This document shows positions 33,642 to 44,647 of a stretch of 64,000 nucleotides of DNA, in pieces. Under the pieces are notes generated by a model that saw only the letters and a program-made list of their open reading frames with translations, made no database searches and had not been told where the DNA came from. Position 1 is the stretch's first letter, and the number at the start of each line of letters is the position of its first letter. Position numbers and translations under genes: made by a program. This stretch comes from Buchnera aphidicola (Schlechtendalia peitan) (GTDB lineage: Bacteria > Pseudomonadota > Gammaproteobacteria > Enterobacterales > Enterobacteriaceae): assembly GCA_039830055.1 (NCBI GenBank), contig CP140043.1:558001-622000 (forward strand). Direction: 5' to 3'.

Positions 33642-34187
33642 ATGAACATTGATAAAAAAAATTTAATTTGGATTGATTTAGAAATGACGGGATTAAATCC
33701 TAATCAACACAAAATTATTGAAATTGCTACATTAATAACTAATATCAATTTAAAAATTATATCTATTGGACCAATCATAGCTATTAAACAAAGTAATTCT
33801 CAATTAAAACAAATGAATACATGGAATCATAAAACTCATAAAAAAAGTGGATTATTGAATCGCGTTAAAAAAAGCTTACATAACGAAAAATTAGCTGAAA
33901 TTCAAACAATTTTTTTTTTAAAAAACTGGGTTCCTAAAAATACATCTCCAATGTGTGGAAACACTATCAGCACAGACAGACAATTTTTATTTAAGTATAT
34001 GCCAACTTTAGAAAAATATTTTCACTATAGACAAATAGATGTTAGTACAATAAAAGAATTAGCTATACGATGGAATTTAAAACTATATGAAAATTTTAAA
34101 AAAAAAAATAATCACATAGCAATAAATGATTTAATTGAATCAGTTAATGAACTAAAATATTATCGAAAACATTTTTTAAAGTTATAA
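33642..34187 (+). CDS. orn: Oligoribonuclease
   Basis: DEDDh 3'-5' exonuclease that finishes RNA decay by degrading 2-5 nt fragments. The 181 residues equal E. coli. NLIWIDLEMTGLNPNQHKII supplies the first Asp/Glu, CGNTISTDRQFLFKYMPTLE the second Asp, and HIAINDLIESVNELKYYR the last His/Asp. tRNA-Gly follows, as in the E. coli orn-glyVXY-amiB-mutL region. Confidence 0.96.
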   Translation: MNIDKKNLIWIDLEMTGLNPNQHKIIEIATLITNINLKIISIGPIIAIKQSNSQLKQMNTWNHKTHKKSGLLNRVKKSLHNEKLAEIQTIFFLKNWVPKNTSPMCGNTISTDRQFLFKYMPTLEKYFHYRQIDVSTIKELAIRWNLKLYENFKKKNNHIAINDLIESVNELKYYRKHFLKL

Positions 34188-34305
34188 CAGTAAATACATA
34201 TTAAAACAACTATTCAAAAAAAAGTTAATATTTAAAAAAAATCTTAATATCTTTTCATAATTAATACTTGAGTTTTTTTTGTTTTTATAATACAGTTTAT
34301 TCAAC

Positions 34306-34378
<73 letters not shown>

Positions 34379-34583
34379 ATTAAAAATATGTTATTGTAAA
34401 AAATATGTAATACAATATGATAATTTAACATAACGAATATATAATAATATCGTTTTGTTTCTAAATTAATAAACATATACTATTGTTATTTATTCAAAAA
34501 TCAAAAGACATTGATTTATTTAATATATTTAAAAAAAGAACTATACTTTTTATTTTAGTAATACTAACACATTTAGGAAATGT

Positions 34584-35589
34584 ATGTTATACTATATATT
34601 TTTTATTACGATACTATTAATGAACATTTTTTTTTCAAGTTCTTTTTTAATTTCAGCAGAAAAAACCAAAAATTATATAAAATATCATTTACATATTCAA
34701 AAAATTAATCAACAATGGAAAAAAATACAACAAAATTATTATAATTTTAATATTTATAAAAAAAATTTTATATATAAACTATTACACTAAAAATAAACAT
34801 TCATCATCTAAAAAAAAACATACCATCAAAAAACATCTACGAAAAAAAGTAATAATTTTAAAAAAGAACATCAAAAATAAATGTAATATAAAAAAAATCA
34901 TTGTAGCTATAGACGCAGGTCATGGAGGAAAAGATCCTGGTGCTATTGGTATTAATAAAACTCAAGAAAAAGACATTACCTTCACAATTTCTAAAAAATT
35001 AAAACGAAAATTAAATAATTCAAAGTTTTTTAAAGCAATAATGACGCGAACAGGAAATTACTACGTGTCTATTTCCAAACGCACTAAAATTGCCCAAGAA
35101 AATAAAGTTAACGTATTAATTTCGATTCATACTAACTCGTCCAAAAATTCGAACATGTCTGGATTATCTATATGGGTACTTTCAAAGAAAAAAAATAGTT
35201 CTAAATTAACTGATTTATCTAGAAAAAATATTAACAACATAAAAACATTTAAAATAAATCAGTATCATATTTTTAATAAAATGATACATTCACGCTTAAA
35301 AAATATTATTTTAAATGTTAAATTTAACCATATACGAGAATCAGGATATGTACTTGCAAAAAATATTATACAAGAACTAAAACACATTCATTCTCTATAT
35401 AAAGTTCATCCGATACATGCTAATTTTGGCATATTGAAATCTCCATACTATCCATCTATACTAATAGAAACAGGTTTCATAAGTAACAAGTTAGAAGAAA
35501 AAAAATTAAGTAACAAATATTATCAAAACATTATAGTTCACTCTATATATCTAGGACTAAAACGATATTTTTTCAAAAACTGTATTTAA
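34584..35589 (+). CDS. amiB: N-acetylmuramoyl-L-alanine amidase AmiB-like, frame broken
   Basis: Zn-dependent amidase that splits septal peptidoglycan. From 34584 a start with a signal-peptide-like hydrophobic run (about residues 2-24) reads to a stop at 34790. The catalytic domain is in the next frame, open from 34681 to 35589: VAIDAGHGGKDPGAIGINKT (Zn His), ISIHTNSSKN (second Zn His), and SPYYPSILIETGFISNKLEE (catalytic Glu). The frames overlap at A-runs (A7 at 34719-34725, A8 at 34758-34765), and losing one base in either would join them. No ATG, GTG or TTG occurs in the second frame before 35041, which lies past the first Zn ligand, so the frame change is needed for function. The AMIN targeting domain of E. 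coli AmiB is missing. Confidence 0.75.
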
Positions 35590-35807
35590 AAAATGCGCAA
35601 ATTAATTACAAACATTTTTATTAAATTTTAAAAATATTTTAATTGTATAATATACATATAGTGTATATAAAAAAACTTCATTTAATAACACTATTATTAG
35701 AGCATATCTATAATTTTTATATATACATACTATTTTTACATCGTTCTAAAATCCATTCACGCATTTCTATAAAATAATGTTAAAACTATCCAAAAAAAAT
35801 GTTATAA

Positions 35808-36020
35808 CTAATTTTTATGATTTATTTTAAATTTTTTATTAAATTTTTCAATGCGCCCACCGGTGTCCGCTATTCTTTGTTGTCCAGTATAAAAAGGATG
35901 ACATTTAAAACATACATCAATATTTATGTCCCTACATAAAGTAGAACATGTTTGAATTGAATTTCCACAAGAACAAGTAATTAAAATCTTAGAATAATTA
36001 GGATGAATATTTTTTTTCAT
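35808..36020 (-). CDS. rpmE: 50S ribosomal protein L31
   Basis: 70-residue large-subunit protein, zinc type. [20 protein letters not shown] supplies C16 and C18, and [16 protein letters not shown] the second Cys pair. It ends [13 protein letters not shown]. Length equals E. coli. In E. coli rpmE lies beside cytR-ftsN-hslVU, and the same neighbours follow here without cytR. Confidence 0.96.
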   Translation of the reverse strand: MKKNIHPNYSKILITCSCGNSIQTCSTLCRDINIDVCFKCHPFYTGQQRIADTGGRIEKFNKKFKINHKN

Positions 36021-36330
36021 AAATCCTTCTTAATTACATAAATCAAATTTAGAATACTGTTATGATATAGAAAACATCTATGCAGAAGTAAAAATATTTA
36101 AAAGTATTGTTTTAACATTAGAAACAATTAAAAAAAATATTTTTTTAAATAAATATATTGTTACTATATATTCAAAATGAATAATATAATCTAAAAAAAT
36201 TTTAATGTAAAAACATAAAATCCTTAATTAAATTTAAACAATAAATCGTGCGTATTGAATATATTTATCACTTACTTTATATTTTTAATTATTTAAAAAT
36301 ATTAAAAATAAATAAAACATTTAAAGAAAA
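36021..36330. other. Spacer between rpmE and ftsN
   Basis: 310 bp, A/T-rich, between divergent genes. cytR lies here in E. coli; no trace of it was recognised. Confidence 0.5.
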
Positions 36331-36606
36331 ATGATTAATAAAGATTTCGTGTTTGGTAATAAATTTAAGTATTCGAACTTAAAAAAAAACAACAATAAAA
36401 ATAACAATGTTATTACAGCGATAATGGTGATATTCATTATTATATTAATGTTATTAATATTAACTAACTTTTTATTAGAAAAAAAAATATTTAATAATAG
36501 TATACATAATTTAAAATCTAAAAATATTCAGAAAACCACTATCACGATTCCTAAAAAACCAAAAGAAAAATGGAAATATATATATGAATTAAAAAACGAA
36601 AAATAA
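36331..36606 (+). CDS. ftsN: Truncated cell division protein FtsN
   Basis: In E. coli FtsN (319 residues) is a bitopic protein that activates septal wall synthesis. This frame has 91 residues: an Asn/Lys-rich cytoplasmic tail, one membrane helix at about 28-49, and a short periplasmic piece ending IPKKPKEKWKYIYELKNE. That piece matches LPPKPEERWRYIKELE of E. coli, the first periplasmic helix just before the activating region. The disordered linker and the peptidoglycan-binding SPOR domain are gone. Position between rpmE and hslV matches E. coli synteny. It may be a working minimal activator or a decaying stub. Confidence 0.8.
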   Translation: MINKDFVFGNKFKYSNLKKNNNKNNNVITAIMVIFIIILMLLILTNFLLEKKIFNNSIHNLKSKNIQKTTITIPKKPKEKWKYIYELKNEK

Positions 36607-37045
36607 AACTTTTATTACGTATTATATAATGCAGATAAATTTTTACTTCATACTGCTTAATTAATATGTTTAATCATATTAAAAACTGCATTAATTATTT
36701 CGATCATCTTATTTTTAAATTATCTAATCATTATTTATAACTATAACTAAACATATTAAATTCTATAATAAATACAAGAATTTATATTAAATTTATTATA
36801 AAATATATTTACTATTCAAAAAAACAATAAATTTTACTATTTCATTATTTAAAATAGAAATTAAAATATCATAACATAAATATAAATGTAAAAATACTGT
36901 TTACATTTTTAAAAAATAAGATTTCAAATATTATTTTCATAATGAATACACATAAAAATATTCTTAACGTCATTTTAGTACATCTTAAAAATTTAATTAT
37001 TAACATTTACAATGTTGTTAAATTTTACATAAAGGATCATATTTT
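36607..37045. other. Spacer between ftsN and hslV, possible ftsN 3' remnant
   Basis: 439 bp. At 36666-36698 one frame reads MFNHIKNCINY, resembling KMAGHTNCIRL near the end of E. coli FtsN. This could be the last trace of the SPOR domain after a large deletion, but it is short and in a different frame from the upstream stub. AAAGGA before hslV and the hslVU promoter should also lie here; no heat-shock promoter could be called with confidence. Confidence 0.35.
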
Positions 37046-37576
37046 ATGACGACTATTCTTAGCGTACGTCTTAAAAAAAAAGTAGTTATCGGGGGGGATG
37101 GGCAAGCAACTCTTGGAAATACTATTATGAAAAAAAATGTTAAAAAAGTACGAACATTATATCATGATCAGGTAATTGCAGGATTCGCTGGAGGTACAGC
37201 TGACGCATTTACATTATTTGAATTATTTGAAAAAAAACTACTTATGTATCAAGGACATTTACAACGTGCAGCAATTGAATTAGCAAAGGATTGGAGAACT
37301 GATAAAATATTACGTAAGCTTGAAGCATTACTAGCAGTAGCAAATAAAGAAAAATCATTTATTATTACAGGAAATGGAGATGTAATTCAACCTGAAAATG
37401 ATCTTATGGCTATTGGTTCCGGTGGACCTTATGCACAGGCAGCAGCACAAGCAATGATAGAACAGACTACTCTCACCGCAAAGCAAATTGTAAAAATAGC
37501 ACTTAAAATTACTTCTGGAATATGTATATATACAAATGATATTTTTACTATTAAAGAATTGATTTCAGAAAAATAA
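37046..37576 (+). CDS. hslV: ATP-dependent protease subunit HslV
   Basis: Proteasome-beta-like peptidase of the HslUV complex. The 176 residues begin M-T-T, so Thr2 becomes the N-terminal nucleophile after Met removal. [60 protein letters not shown] and [16 protein letters not shown] are near-identical to E. coli. AAAGGA precedes the ATG. hslU follows after 11 bp. Confidence 0.98.
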   Translation: MTTILSVRLKKKVVIGGDGQATLGNTIMKKNVKKVRTLYHDQVIAGFAGGTADAFTLFELFEKKLLMYQGHLQRAAIELAKDWRTDKILRKLEALLAVANKEKSFIITGNGDVIQPENDLMAIGSGGPYAQAAAQAMIEQTTLTAKQIVKIALKITSGICIYTNDIFTIKELISEK

Positions 37577-37587
37577 GGATTATCTCT

Positions 37588-38922
37588 ATGTCAGATATGA
37601 CTCCCTGCGAGATAGTGAAAGAACTTAATCGATTTATAATCGGCCAAGAAAAAGCAAAAAGAGCTGTAGCTATTGCTTTACGAAATCGCTGGCGTCGCAT
37701 GAAACTCGATAAAGAACTTAGAAATGAAATAACACCAAAAAATATTTTAATGATAGGCCCAACAGGAGTAGGAAAAACAGAAATTGCTAGACGTTTAGCC
37801 ATGTTAGCTAACGCTCCATTCATTAAAGTAGAAGCTACAAAGTTTACAGAAATAGGATATGTAGGAAAAGAAGTTGATTCAATAATTAGAGATTTAACTG
37901 ATTTATCAATAAAAATGACACGTAACAAAGTATTTAAAAAAAATAAAAATAAAGCTAAAGAAATGGCTGAAGAACGAATTTTAAATGTTTTAATTCCAAC
38001 TATTGAAAAAAAATGGAAAGAATCAGAAGTTTCTAACAAACCTATTGCAGCTATTCAATTATTTAGAAAAAAATTACGCGAGGGTCAATTAGACGAAAAG
38101 GAAATTGAAATTAGTATTTCTACAACACCCGTTGGAGTAGAAATCATGGCTCCACCGGGGATGGAAGAATTAACAAACCAATTACAATCATTGTTTCAAA
38201 ATTTAGGAGGTAGAAAAAAAAATATTAGAAAACTAAAAATTAAAGATGCTATGAAACTGCTTATAGAGGAAGAATCAGCTAAATTATTAAATATAGATAC
38301 TCTTAAAAAAGAAGCTATATATGCAGTTGAACAAAATGGAATTGTATTTATTGATGAAATTGATAAAATATGTAAAAGCAGAGGTACAACAGGACCTGAT
38401 GTATCTCGTGAAGGAGTACAAAGAGATTTACTTCCATTAATTGAAGGTTGTACTATTTCTACAAAACATGGCATGGTTAAAACCGATCATATTCTGTTTA
38501 TTGCTTCAGGAGCCTTCCAAATTTCTACTCCTTCAGATCTAATCCCAGAACTACAGGGTCGACTTCCAATCAGAGTTGAATTACAAGCACTAACAATTGA
38601 TGATTTCGAACTAATTTTAACAGAACCAAAAGCATCCATAACTGCACAATATAAAGCTTTAATGCAAACAGAAAACGTACACGTTAATTTTACCAAAGAA
38701 GGTATTCGTCATATTGCTGAAGCAGCTTGGAAAGTTAATGAATCTATAGAAAACATTGGAGCTCGTAGGCTATATACTATTTTAGAAAATTTAATGGAAG
38801 ATATTTCTTATAATGCTAGTAATAATAAGAATGAAATAACTATTAATATAGATAATAAGTATGTTAGTAAACATTTAGATAATTTAGTTTTAAATAATGA
38901 TCTTAACCGATTTATTTTATAG
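37588..38922 (+). CDS. hslU: ATP-dependent protease ATPase subunit HslU
   Basis: AAA+ unfoldase that feeds HslV. The 444 residues have Walker A GPTGVGKT (57-64), the pore motif [16 protein letters not shown], an I-domain at about 110-235, Walker [11 protein letters not shown], sensor-2 region [18 protein letters not shown] and the C-terminal LNRFIL that docks into HslV. AAGGA stands 8 bases upstream. A clear hairpin follows the gene. Confidence 0.98.
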   Translation: MSDMTPCEIVKELNRFIIGQEKAKRAVAIALRNRWRRMKLDKELRNEITPKNILMIGPTGVGKTEIARRLAMLANAPFIKVEATKFTEIGYVGKEVDSIIRDLTDLSIKMTRNKVFKKNKNKAKEMAEERILNVLIPTIEKKWKESEVSNKPIAAIQLFRKKLREGQLDEKEIEISISTTPVGVEIMAPPGMEELTNQLQSLFQNLGGRKKNIRKLKIKDAMKLLIEEESAKLLNIDTLKKEAIYAVEQNGIVFIDEIDKICKSRGTTGPDVSREGVQRDLLPLIEGCTISTKHGMVKTDHILFIASGAFQISTPSDLIPELQGRLPIRVELQALTIDDFELILTEPKASITAQYKALMQTENVHVNFTKEGIRHIAEAAWKVNESIENIGARRLYTILENLMEDISYNASNNKNEITINIDNKYVSKHLDNLVLNNDLNRFIL

Positions 38923-38958
38923 TTATTTAGAAACATCATTGTATACATACATTAATTA

Positions 38959-38989
38959 CTTTCCTATCTTAAAACGAAAGATAGGAAAG
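38959..38989 (+). terminator. Hairpin terminator after hslU
   Basis: Perfect 12-bp inverted repeat CTTTCCTATCTT / AAGATAGGAAAG with a 7-nt loop, 37 bp after the hslU stop. Its G/C content is well above the surroundings. The downstream T-tract is weak (TAGTGTATTTTC). It lies between the convergent hslU and zapB, so it may serve both strands. Confidence 0.7.
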
Positions 38990-39146
38990 ATAGTGTATTT
39001 TCAATAAAAAAAAATTATTTTCATAATTATATTATTAAAAAAGATAATTTAAATTATTAAAAAGTTCTGTATAATTACTCAATATTTGAATATACAAGTA
39101 TTATATAGATTTTATATAAATATTATTTTATAAAATTAAAAATAAA

Positions 39147-39386
39147 TTACACATTATTCATTTTATTTAATAATCCATTCAACATATCTTTCCATATATC
39201 TCGTTCTTCTATTAATTTTTTATTGTTTTCCTCTATTTTTGTTTTAACTAAAGATAACGCATCAATTTCTTGTATGTAATTATCATTTTTTTCTTTTAGC
39301 TCTTTTAATTCCATTTGCAATAATAAAATAGTATCAATAGCTTGTTGTATCTTTTCCTCTAATTTTGAAAATATCTCAAAAATCAT
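39147..39386 (-). CDS. zapB: Cell division protein ZapB
   Basis: Small coiled-coil protein that bundles at the Z-ring through ZapA. The 79 residues are one continuous coiled coil: FEIFSKLEEKIQQAIDTILL, LQMELKELKEKND, ending MLNGLLNKMNNV, all colinear with E. coli ZapB (81). In E. coli hslU-menA-rraA-zapB; menA and rraA are missing here. Confidence 0.93.
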   Translation of the reverse strand: MIFEIFSKLEEKIQQAIDTILLLQMELKELKEKNDNYIQEIDALSLVKTKIEENNKKLIEERDIWKDMLNGLLNKMNNV

Positions 39387-39676
39387 TAATTGATGTCCTT
39401 ATGAATAATATCATTATTACTTGTTTTTACAGTTAAAATTTTTAATTAAATCAAATTAAAAATATAAACTCTTTCCTATAAAATTTTTTAAAACTATGTA
39501 ATATTTCAACTATACAATTTTTTATATAAAAAATCTTAACCTATTTAAAACGATACAATGCACTAACAATACAATATAAAAAACTAAAGATTTTTTAAAC
39601 TAAATATGTTTTTTAAAAAAAATTTGTTATACGTTGTATTAATATTAAAATTTTTTATACAAACTAATAACAAAAT

Positions 39677-40255
39677 TTATTGTAAAATCCATTCTATAGT
39701 TCTGTTTAAAAATTTTGTACCTAAAGTAGTTAATATAGATTCAGGATGAAATTGAAAACCACAAACTTTATCATTATCATTTCGAATTGCCATTACCATA
39801 TTATTATAATATGCATTAACTGTTAATACATTAGGAATATTACTACAAATAAGAGAATGATATCGTGCTACCAAAAAAGGATTAGGTATATCATTAAACA
39901 TTGCTTTTTCATCATGTTTAATTAAAGAAGCTTTTCCATGTAATATTTCTCCGGAACATTTTATATCACCTCCATATACTTTTACAATGGCTTGATGTCC
40001 TAAACAAATACCAATAATAGGTATCTTACCACGTAAGATCTCTAACAGTTCTAACATACAACCTGCGTTTTCTGGACGCCCTGGTCCAGGTGATAACATT
40101 AAAATAGGATTACACATTTTAGACAATTTTTTTAAAATAACATTAACCGAAGTTGTATTACGATAAACAACAACATTATGATTATTAATTCGTAGTTGAT
40201 CTACTAAATTATACGCAAACGAATCAATATTATCTAATAAAAATATATTGTTCAT
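39677..40255 (-). CDS. trpG: Anthranilate synthase component II (glutamine amidotransferase)
   Basis: Class I glutaminase that supplies ammonia to TrpE. Motifs: [28 protein letters not shown], the nucleophile segment [12 protein letters not shown], and [11 protein letters not shown] with the catalytic His-Glu. In E. coli this domain is fused to TrpD; here it is a stand-alone 192-residue protein. The frame extends seven codons into trpE, but MNNIFLLDN two bases after the trpE stop is the natural start. Confidence 0.95.
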   Translation of the reverse strand: MNNIFLLDNIDSFAYNLVDQLRINNHNVVVYRNTTSVNVILKKLSKMCNPILMLSPGPGRPENAGCMLELLEILRGKIPIIGICLGHQAIVKVYGGDIKCSGEILHGKASLIKHDEKAMFNDIPNPFLVARYHSLICSNIPNVLTVNAYYNNMVMAIRNDNDKVCGFQFHPESILTTLGTKFLNRTIEWILQ

Positions 40256-40257
40256 TG

Positions 40258-41817
40258 TTAACACTCTATATAACACGAATGTGATTCAGAAATAGCTTGT
40301 AATACAGCTTTAGCTTTATTTCTACTTTCTTCTGCTTCCAACTTTGGTATAGAATCTAAAACTATTCCCGCACCTACTTGAATGGTAGCAATATTCTTTT
40401 CAACATATGCAGAACGAATAACAATACACATATCTAACGTTCCTGAAGCAGTAAAATATCCTATAGATCCCCCATAACTACCTCTTTTTTCTTGTTCTAC
40501 TTCAGAAATTAATTCCATAGCACGAATTTTTGGAGCACCACTTAACGTTCCCATATTCATACATGCTTGATATGCATGAAAAATATCTAAATTTGATTTT
40601 AACGTTCCTACTACTCGTGAAACCAAATGCATAACATGAGAATATCGATCTACTTTCGTTAAATCAGCTACATAACGAGTACCAGGATCACAAATCTTTG
40701 CTAAATCATTTCGCGCTAAATCTACTAACATTAAATGTTCAGATAATTCTTTATGATTTGTACGCATTTCTAATTCTATTCTACTATCTAAATCCAAATC
40801 TATTGATCCATCAAATTTTCTTCCCCTAGGTCTAGTTCCTGCAATAGGATAAATTTCAATTTTCCTTGATGATACATTATATTTTAGAGAGCTTTCTGGG
40901 GAAGCCCCGAATAAAGTAAAAGTAGAATCTTGCATAAAAAACATATATGGACTAGGATTCTTCTTCTTTAAAATATCATAAGCTTCTAATGAATTAACGC
41001 ATGGTAAATAAAACCTTCTAGACGGTACAACTTGAAAAATTTCTCCAACTATTATCGATTTTTGCATTTTTTTAATAATTTCTTCATATTCCTCATCTGT
41101 TTTATTGCATGTTAAAATCATTTTTTTAAAAATACTCGGCTTTAACGGATACATACATTGAGATAATTTCTTCTTAATATCTAATAACCTCAACTGTAAT
41201 CGATTTTTTTCAAACGTATTTAAAGAAAACAAACTAGCTTGTATATAACAAGTTTTTTTTTCATGATTTAAAACAAGTAGTATTTCAGATAAATAAAAGC
41301 AAAAATCAGGACAGGATTGAGTAGTTTTCAACTTAGGTAAATCTTCAAAACTCGATACTAAATCATACGCAAATAAACCTCCAAAAAACATAGATTTAGA
41401 AAATCTATTATTGTTTACACTATCTATTAACAATCTTATTGAATCAAATATAGATAATACATGTAATTTTTTATCTTCATCTATATTTCTAGGAATTGCA
41501 GGAAATTCAATTTTTAAAATATTACTGTTAGTAAGTATTTTAACTTCGTTTGGTAATAAAGACTTAAATATTGGTAATAAACTCGCACCATTTTCGGTTA
41601 ATGCCTCTAATGAAACTATTCTATCCAAAGCTGAAATGCGTAATGCAGAATCTACAATCATCATACTTTCTAAATTATGTTTTTTATTAATCTCTGCTGA
41701 TTCTAAAAGTAATGTGTGATATTTACCACGACAAATATGATTAAAAGTAACTGTTGGATTTGGTTGATAAAGTGCCTCAATTTTTAAAACATCCATTTTT
41801 TTGAGATGTTTATTCAT
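40258..41817 (-). CDS. trpE: Anthranilate synthase component I
   Basis: Converts chorismate to anthranilate, the feedback-controlled first step of tryptophan synthesis. The 519 residues are full length. The N-terminal LLLESAEI keeps the LLES element tied to tryptophan inhibition in enterics. The catalytic core has [41 protein letters not shown] and [20 protein letters not shown]. It forms an operon with trpG. trpEG sits where glpFKX would lie in E. coli (zapB-fpr interval), so it is an insertion relative to that order. Confidence 0.96.
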   Translation of the reverse strand: MNKHLKKMDVLKIEALYQPNPTVTFNHICRGKYHTLLLESAEINKKHNLESMMIVDSALRISALDRIVSLEALTENGASLLPIFKSLLPNEVKILTNSNILKIEFPAIPRNIDEDKKLHVLSIFDSIRLLIDSVNNNRFSKSMFFGGLFAYDLVSSFEDLPKLKTTQSCPDFCFYLSEILLVLNHEKKTCYIQASLFSLNTFEKNRLQLRLLDIKKKLSQCMYPLKPSIFKKMILTCNKTDEEYEEIIKKMQKSIIVGEIFQVVPSRRFYLPCVNSLEAYDILKKKNPSPYMFFMQDSTFTLFGASPESSLKYNVSSRKIEIYPIAGTRPRGRKFDGSIDLDLDSRIELEMRTNHKELSEHLMLVDLARNDLAKICDPGTRYVADLTKVDRYSHVMHLVSRVVGTLKSNLDIFHAYQACMNMGTLSGAPKIRAMELISEVEQEKRGSYGGSIGYFTASGTLDMCIVIRSAYVEKNIATIQVGAGIVLDSIPKLEAEESRNKAKAVLQAISESHSCYIEC

Positions 41818-42558
41818 TTTTTATTTTGTTCCAAATTTTATTATATATATTAAATTTTAAAAATTTAAAATAATTAATTGCATTCCTAATATACTAATAT
41901 TATATTATTTTTATTATTAGTTTAATAAATTGTTATATATGTTTTAAATAATAAACATTCAACTAACATTACATTATTTTAAATTTAAATAATTTTTATA
42001 TTACATGATTTAATACTCATTACTAATACTATTTATTATCAATAAATTATATTTTAAAATATTTATAATAAATAATAATAAAAATTAAAATATTTAAATG
42101 CATTTAGTATGTTAATATATTTCAAACTAAAGTAAATAAATTATTTTAATATACATGAAAATATCATTTGAAAATTTTAAAAATATTTGAACGTTTATTT
42201 ATAAAAATGATAACAAACTTTCAAACAAAATTATTTAAACATATTAAAACTAATTATCACAAAAATCTAAAAAAATAATGCTTATTATCACGACCGAAAA
42301 TATTTAAATGTCATTCATATTACAAAAATAGTACTATTAATCATGTTATGTTAAATTTATATAACAAAATTATAAGCTTTGTATATATAAATAATATATT
42401 TTCAATATTACATGTTACTCCTAAATAAAATAATTATTTTATAATAATAACTTATCATATATTTTTTAGTATATAAAATACGATAATTCATCATACTATA
42501 TGAAAAATATACAAATTTAAATCAATCAGAACATCAAAATATTAAAGGAACATCTAAT
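41818..42558. other. Gene-free spacer, trpE / fpr divergent region
   Basis: 741 bp, almost pure A/T, between divergent trpE and fpr. No trp attenuator (tandem Trp codons with a hairpin) could be found before trpE, and no glpFKX remnant was recognised. AAAGGA precedes fpr. Confidence 0.5.
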
Positions 42559-43308
42559 ATGAATGATTGGACTATAGCTAAAATAGTAAAAATTAAAAAA
42601 TGGAAAAATAACTTATTCAGTTTAGTGTTACAGGCATCTATCTATCCTTTTATTGCTGGACAATTTTCTAAATTACTATATATTAAAAAAAATGAGAAAA
42701 ATATTCAGCGTGCATATTCATATGTAAATTCTCCTAAAGATAAAAATTTAGAATTTTACATAGTATTAAATCCAAATGGAACACTTACAAAAAAATTATA
42801 TAATTTATCAATGTTTGATACAATAATGATTAAAAAAACAGCATCAGGATTTTTTACTTTAAACGAAATTCCAAAGTGTAAAAATTTATGGATGTTTGCT
42901 ACTGGCACAGGAATTGGACCTTATCTTTCTATTTTACAATGTCAGGACGGCACTGAAAAATTTGAAAATATTGTACTTGTACATGCAGTACGATATCAGA
43001 GTGACTTAACATATTTACCTTTGATGAATAATTTAGAAAAAAAATATAATGGTAAACTAAAAATACAAACTATTGTTAGCAGAGAACTTACACAGTCTAC
43101 ATTACACGGTAGAATTACTACATTACTAGAAAATGGCATTCTAGAAAAAACATTAGATATGAAAATTAATAGAAAGACTTGCCATGTTATGTTATGTGGA
43201 AATCCTGGAATGGTAAAAGACACACAAAAATTTTTTTTAGAAAAAAGAAATATGAAAAAACATTTACGAAAAAGTTCTGGGCATATTACTAGTGAAAATT
43301 ATTGGTAA
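42559..43308 (+). CDS. fpr: Ferredoxin/flavodoxin-NADP+ reductase
   Basis: FAD enzyme that moves electrons between NADPH and ferredoxin or flavodoxin, useful for Fe-S assembly and radical-SAM enzymes. The 249 residues include [10 protein letters not shown], the FAD motif RAYSYVNSP, the NADP-domain [37 protein letters not shown] and the C-terminal ENYW as in E. coli. The good ribosome binding site AAAGGA lies 9 bases before the ATG. Confidence 0.95.
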   Translation: MNDWTIAKIVKIKKWKNNLFSLVLQASIYPFIAGQFSKLLYIKKNEKNIQRAYSYVNSPKDKNLEFYIVLNPNGTLTKKLYNLSMFDTIMIKKTASGFFTLNEIPKCKNLWMFATGTGIGPYLSILQCQDGTEKFENIVLVHAVRYQSDLTYLPLMNNLEKKYNGKLKIQTIVSRELTQSTLHGRITTLLENGILEKTLDMKINRKTCHVMLCGNPGMVKDTQKFFLEKRNMKKHLRKSSGHITSENYW

Positions 43309-43985
43309 AATTAAAATTTTTCTTAAAAAAATTTCGATACATTCTCCACAATTTTCTATAAAATTTTTAAAATACTATCAAAAAATACAATACATAATTT
43401 TGATATACGTTATTTAAAATATGAAATTATATAATATATATAAAAATAATAAATTTAAATATTTTAACATAACAAAAAAATTACAAAAATAACTAAATCT
43501 AAAACACGATAAAACTTTTTTATATTTTTTAAAAACTAAGTATATTCGTTTAAAACACAAAAAATTATTCTTTAAAATACAAAAGATAATATAACATGCA
43601 GAATTATTATAAAATATTCTTATGTAATATAAATTTTTATAATAATTATAAAAAATATAATATTTATTTATAATTTTTAAACTTGTTTACTAATAATATT
43701 TTTCTTGTTAAAAATACCATTTGTACATTTATACAATACATAATTTATTTTTGCTTTTATATATTTTAAAAAATAATATATAAAAATTTTAAATTAACTA
43801 ATTATATATTTAACTAAATTTCAAATTTCGTGCGTTATTTAAATTGTTAATTTCTTCAATACAGTGTTAACAAATCTTAATTTAAACTATCTTAAAAACA
43901 TATCTTAGCCATTTTTTATAATTAATTTTGAAATTTCGTAAACACATTCTAATTAATAATTATTAAAATTTTTACAAGTATATAT
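43309..43985. other. Gene-free spacer between fpr and coaD
   Basis: 677 bp of A/T-rich sequence with no frame or fossil that I can align. Nothing recognised beyond presumed promoter space for coaD. Confidence 0.5.
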
Positions 43986-44480
43986 ATGGAAAAAAAAATA
44001 CTTTATCCTGGAACATTCGATCCAATTACATTTGGACATTTAGATATCATACATAAAGTTTCAAAAATATTTAATTTTATTATCATTGCAATCTTTGAAA
44101 ATCTCAATAAAAAACCATTATTTACTATACATGAACGTATAAAATTCATAAAAAAAACCACTAAAACATGTAAATGTGTAAAAAAAATTATTAGTTTTGA
44201 TGATCTATTAATCCATATTGCAAAATCTGAAAATGTAAATCATGTCGTTCGAGGAATTCGAACATCATCAGATCTCGAATATGAATGCAATATGTTTAAT
44301 ATAAATAAAAAATTATATCCAAAACTAGAACATATCTTATTTTTTTCATCTCCAAAATATTCTTGTATTTCTTCATCATTAGTTAAAGAAATAGCTAAAT
44401 ATAAAGGTAATATAAAAAGTTATATACCAAAATTAGTATATTATGCTTTATTAAAAAAAATAAAAAATAAAAATATATAG
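43986..44480 (+). CDS. coaD: Phosphopantetheine adenylyltransferase
   Basis: Fourth step of coenzyme A synthesis. Nucleotidyltransferase fold with YPGTFDPITFGHLDII (the T/H-x-G-H motif, His18), VVRGIRTSSDLEYECNM, and the second nucleotide motif CISSSLVKEIAKYKGN. At 164 residues it is full length. It is convergent with the orphan gene downstream; a strong hairpin lies between them. Confidence 0.95.
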   Translation: MEKKILYPGTFDPITFGHLDIIHKVSKIFNFIIIAIFENLNKKPLFTIHERIKFIKKTTKTCKCVKKIISFDDLLIHIAKSENVNHVVRGIRTSSDLEYECNMFNINKKLYPKLEHILFFSSPKYSCISSSLVKEIAKYKGNIKSYIPKLVYYALLKKIKNKNI

Positions 44481-44530
44481 TTATAAGTAATTCTCAAGTA
44501 TCATATTAATTAAAAAAAAATTTTAAAAAA

Positions 44531-44566
44531 ATGGAGTATATAAACAAAAACATTTATATACTCCAT
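44531..44566 (-). terminator. Strong intrinsic terminator after the orphan gene
   Basis: Perfect 14-bp inverted repeat ATGGAGTATATAAA / TTTATATACTCCAT with an 8-nt loop. On the minus strand it is followed by a run of six T and then further T-rich sequence, the form of an intrinsic terminator. It lies about 80 bp past the stop of the 395-residue orphan and may also stop coaD transcripts coming the other way. Confidence 0.75.
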
Positions 44567-44647
44567 ACATTTCATAATATATTAATTAAGACTATAACAT
44601 AACTGTTATACACTCTAAATAAATTATCTTAATTGTTTAATTAATTT

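Noticed and set aside
34584..34790. Independent 68-residue secreted peptide gene
   Set aside because: Its position and signal-like start fit the N-terminus of amiB, whose catalytic domain continues in an overlapping frame.
37551..38039. 162-codon minus-strand open frame
   Set aside because: Antisense to the conserved start of hslU; composition is that of a shadow frame.
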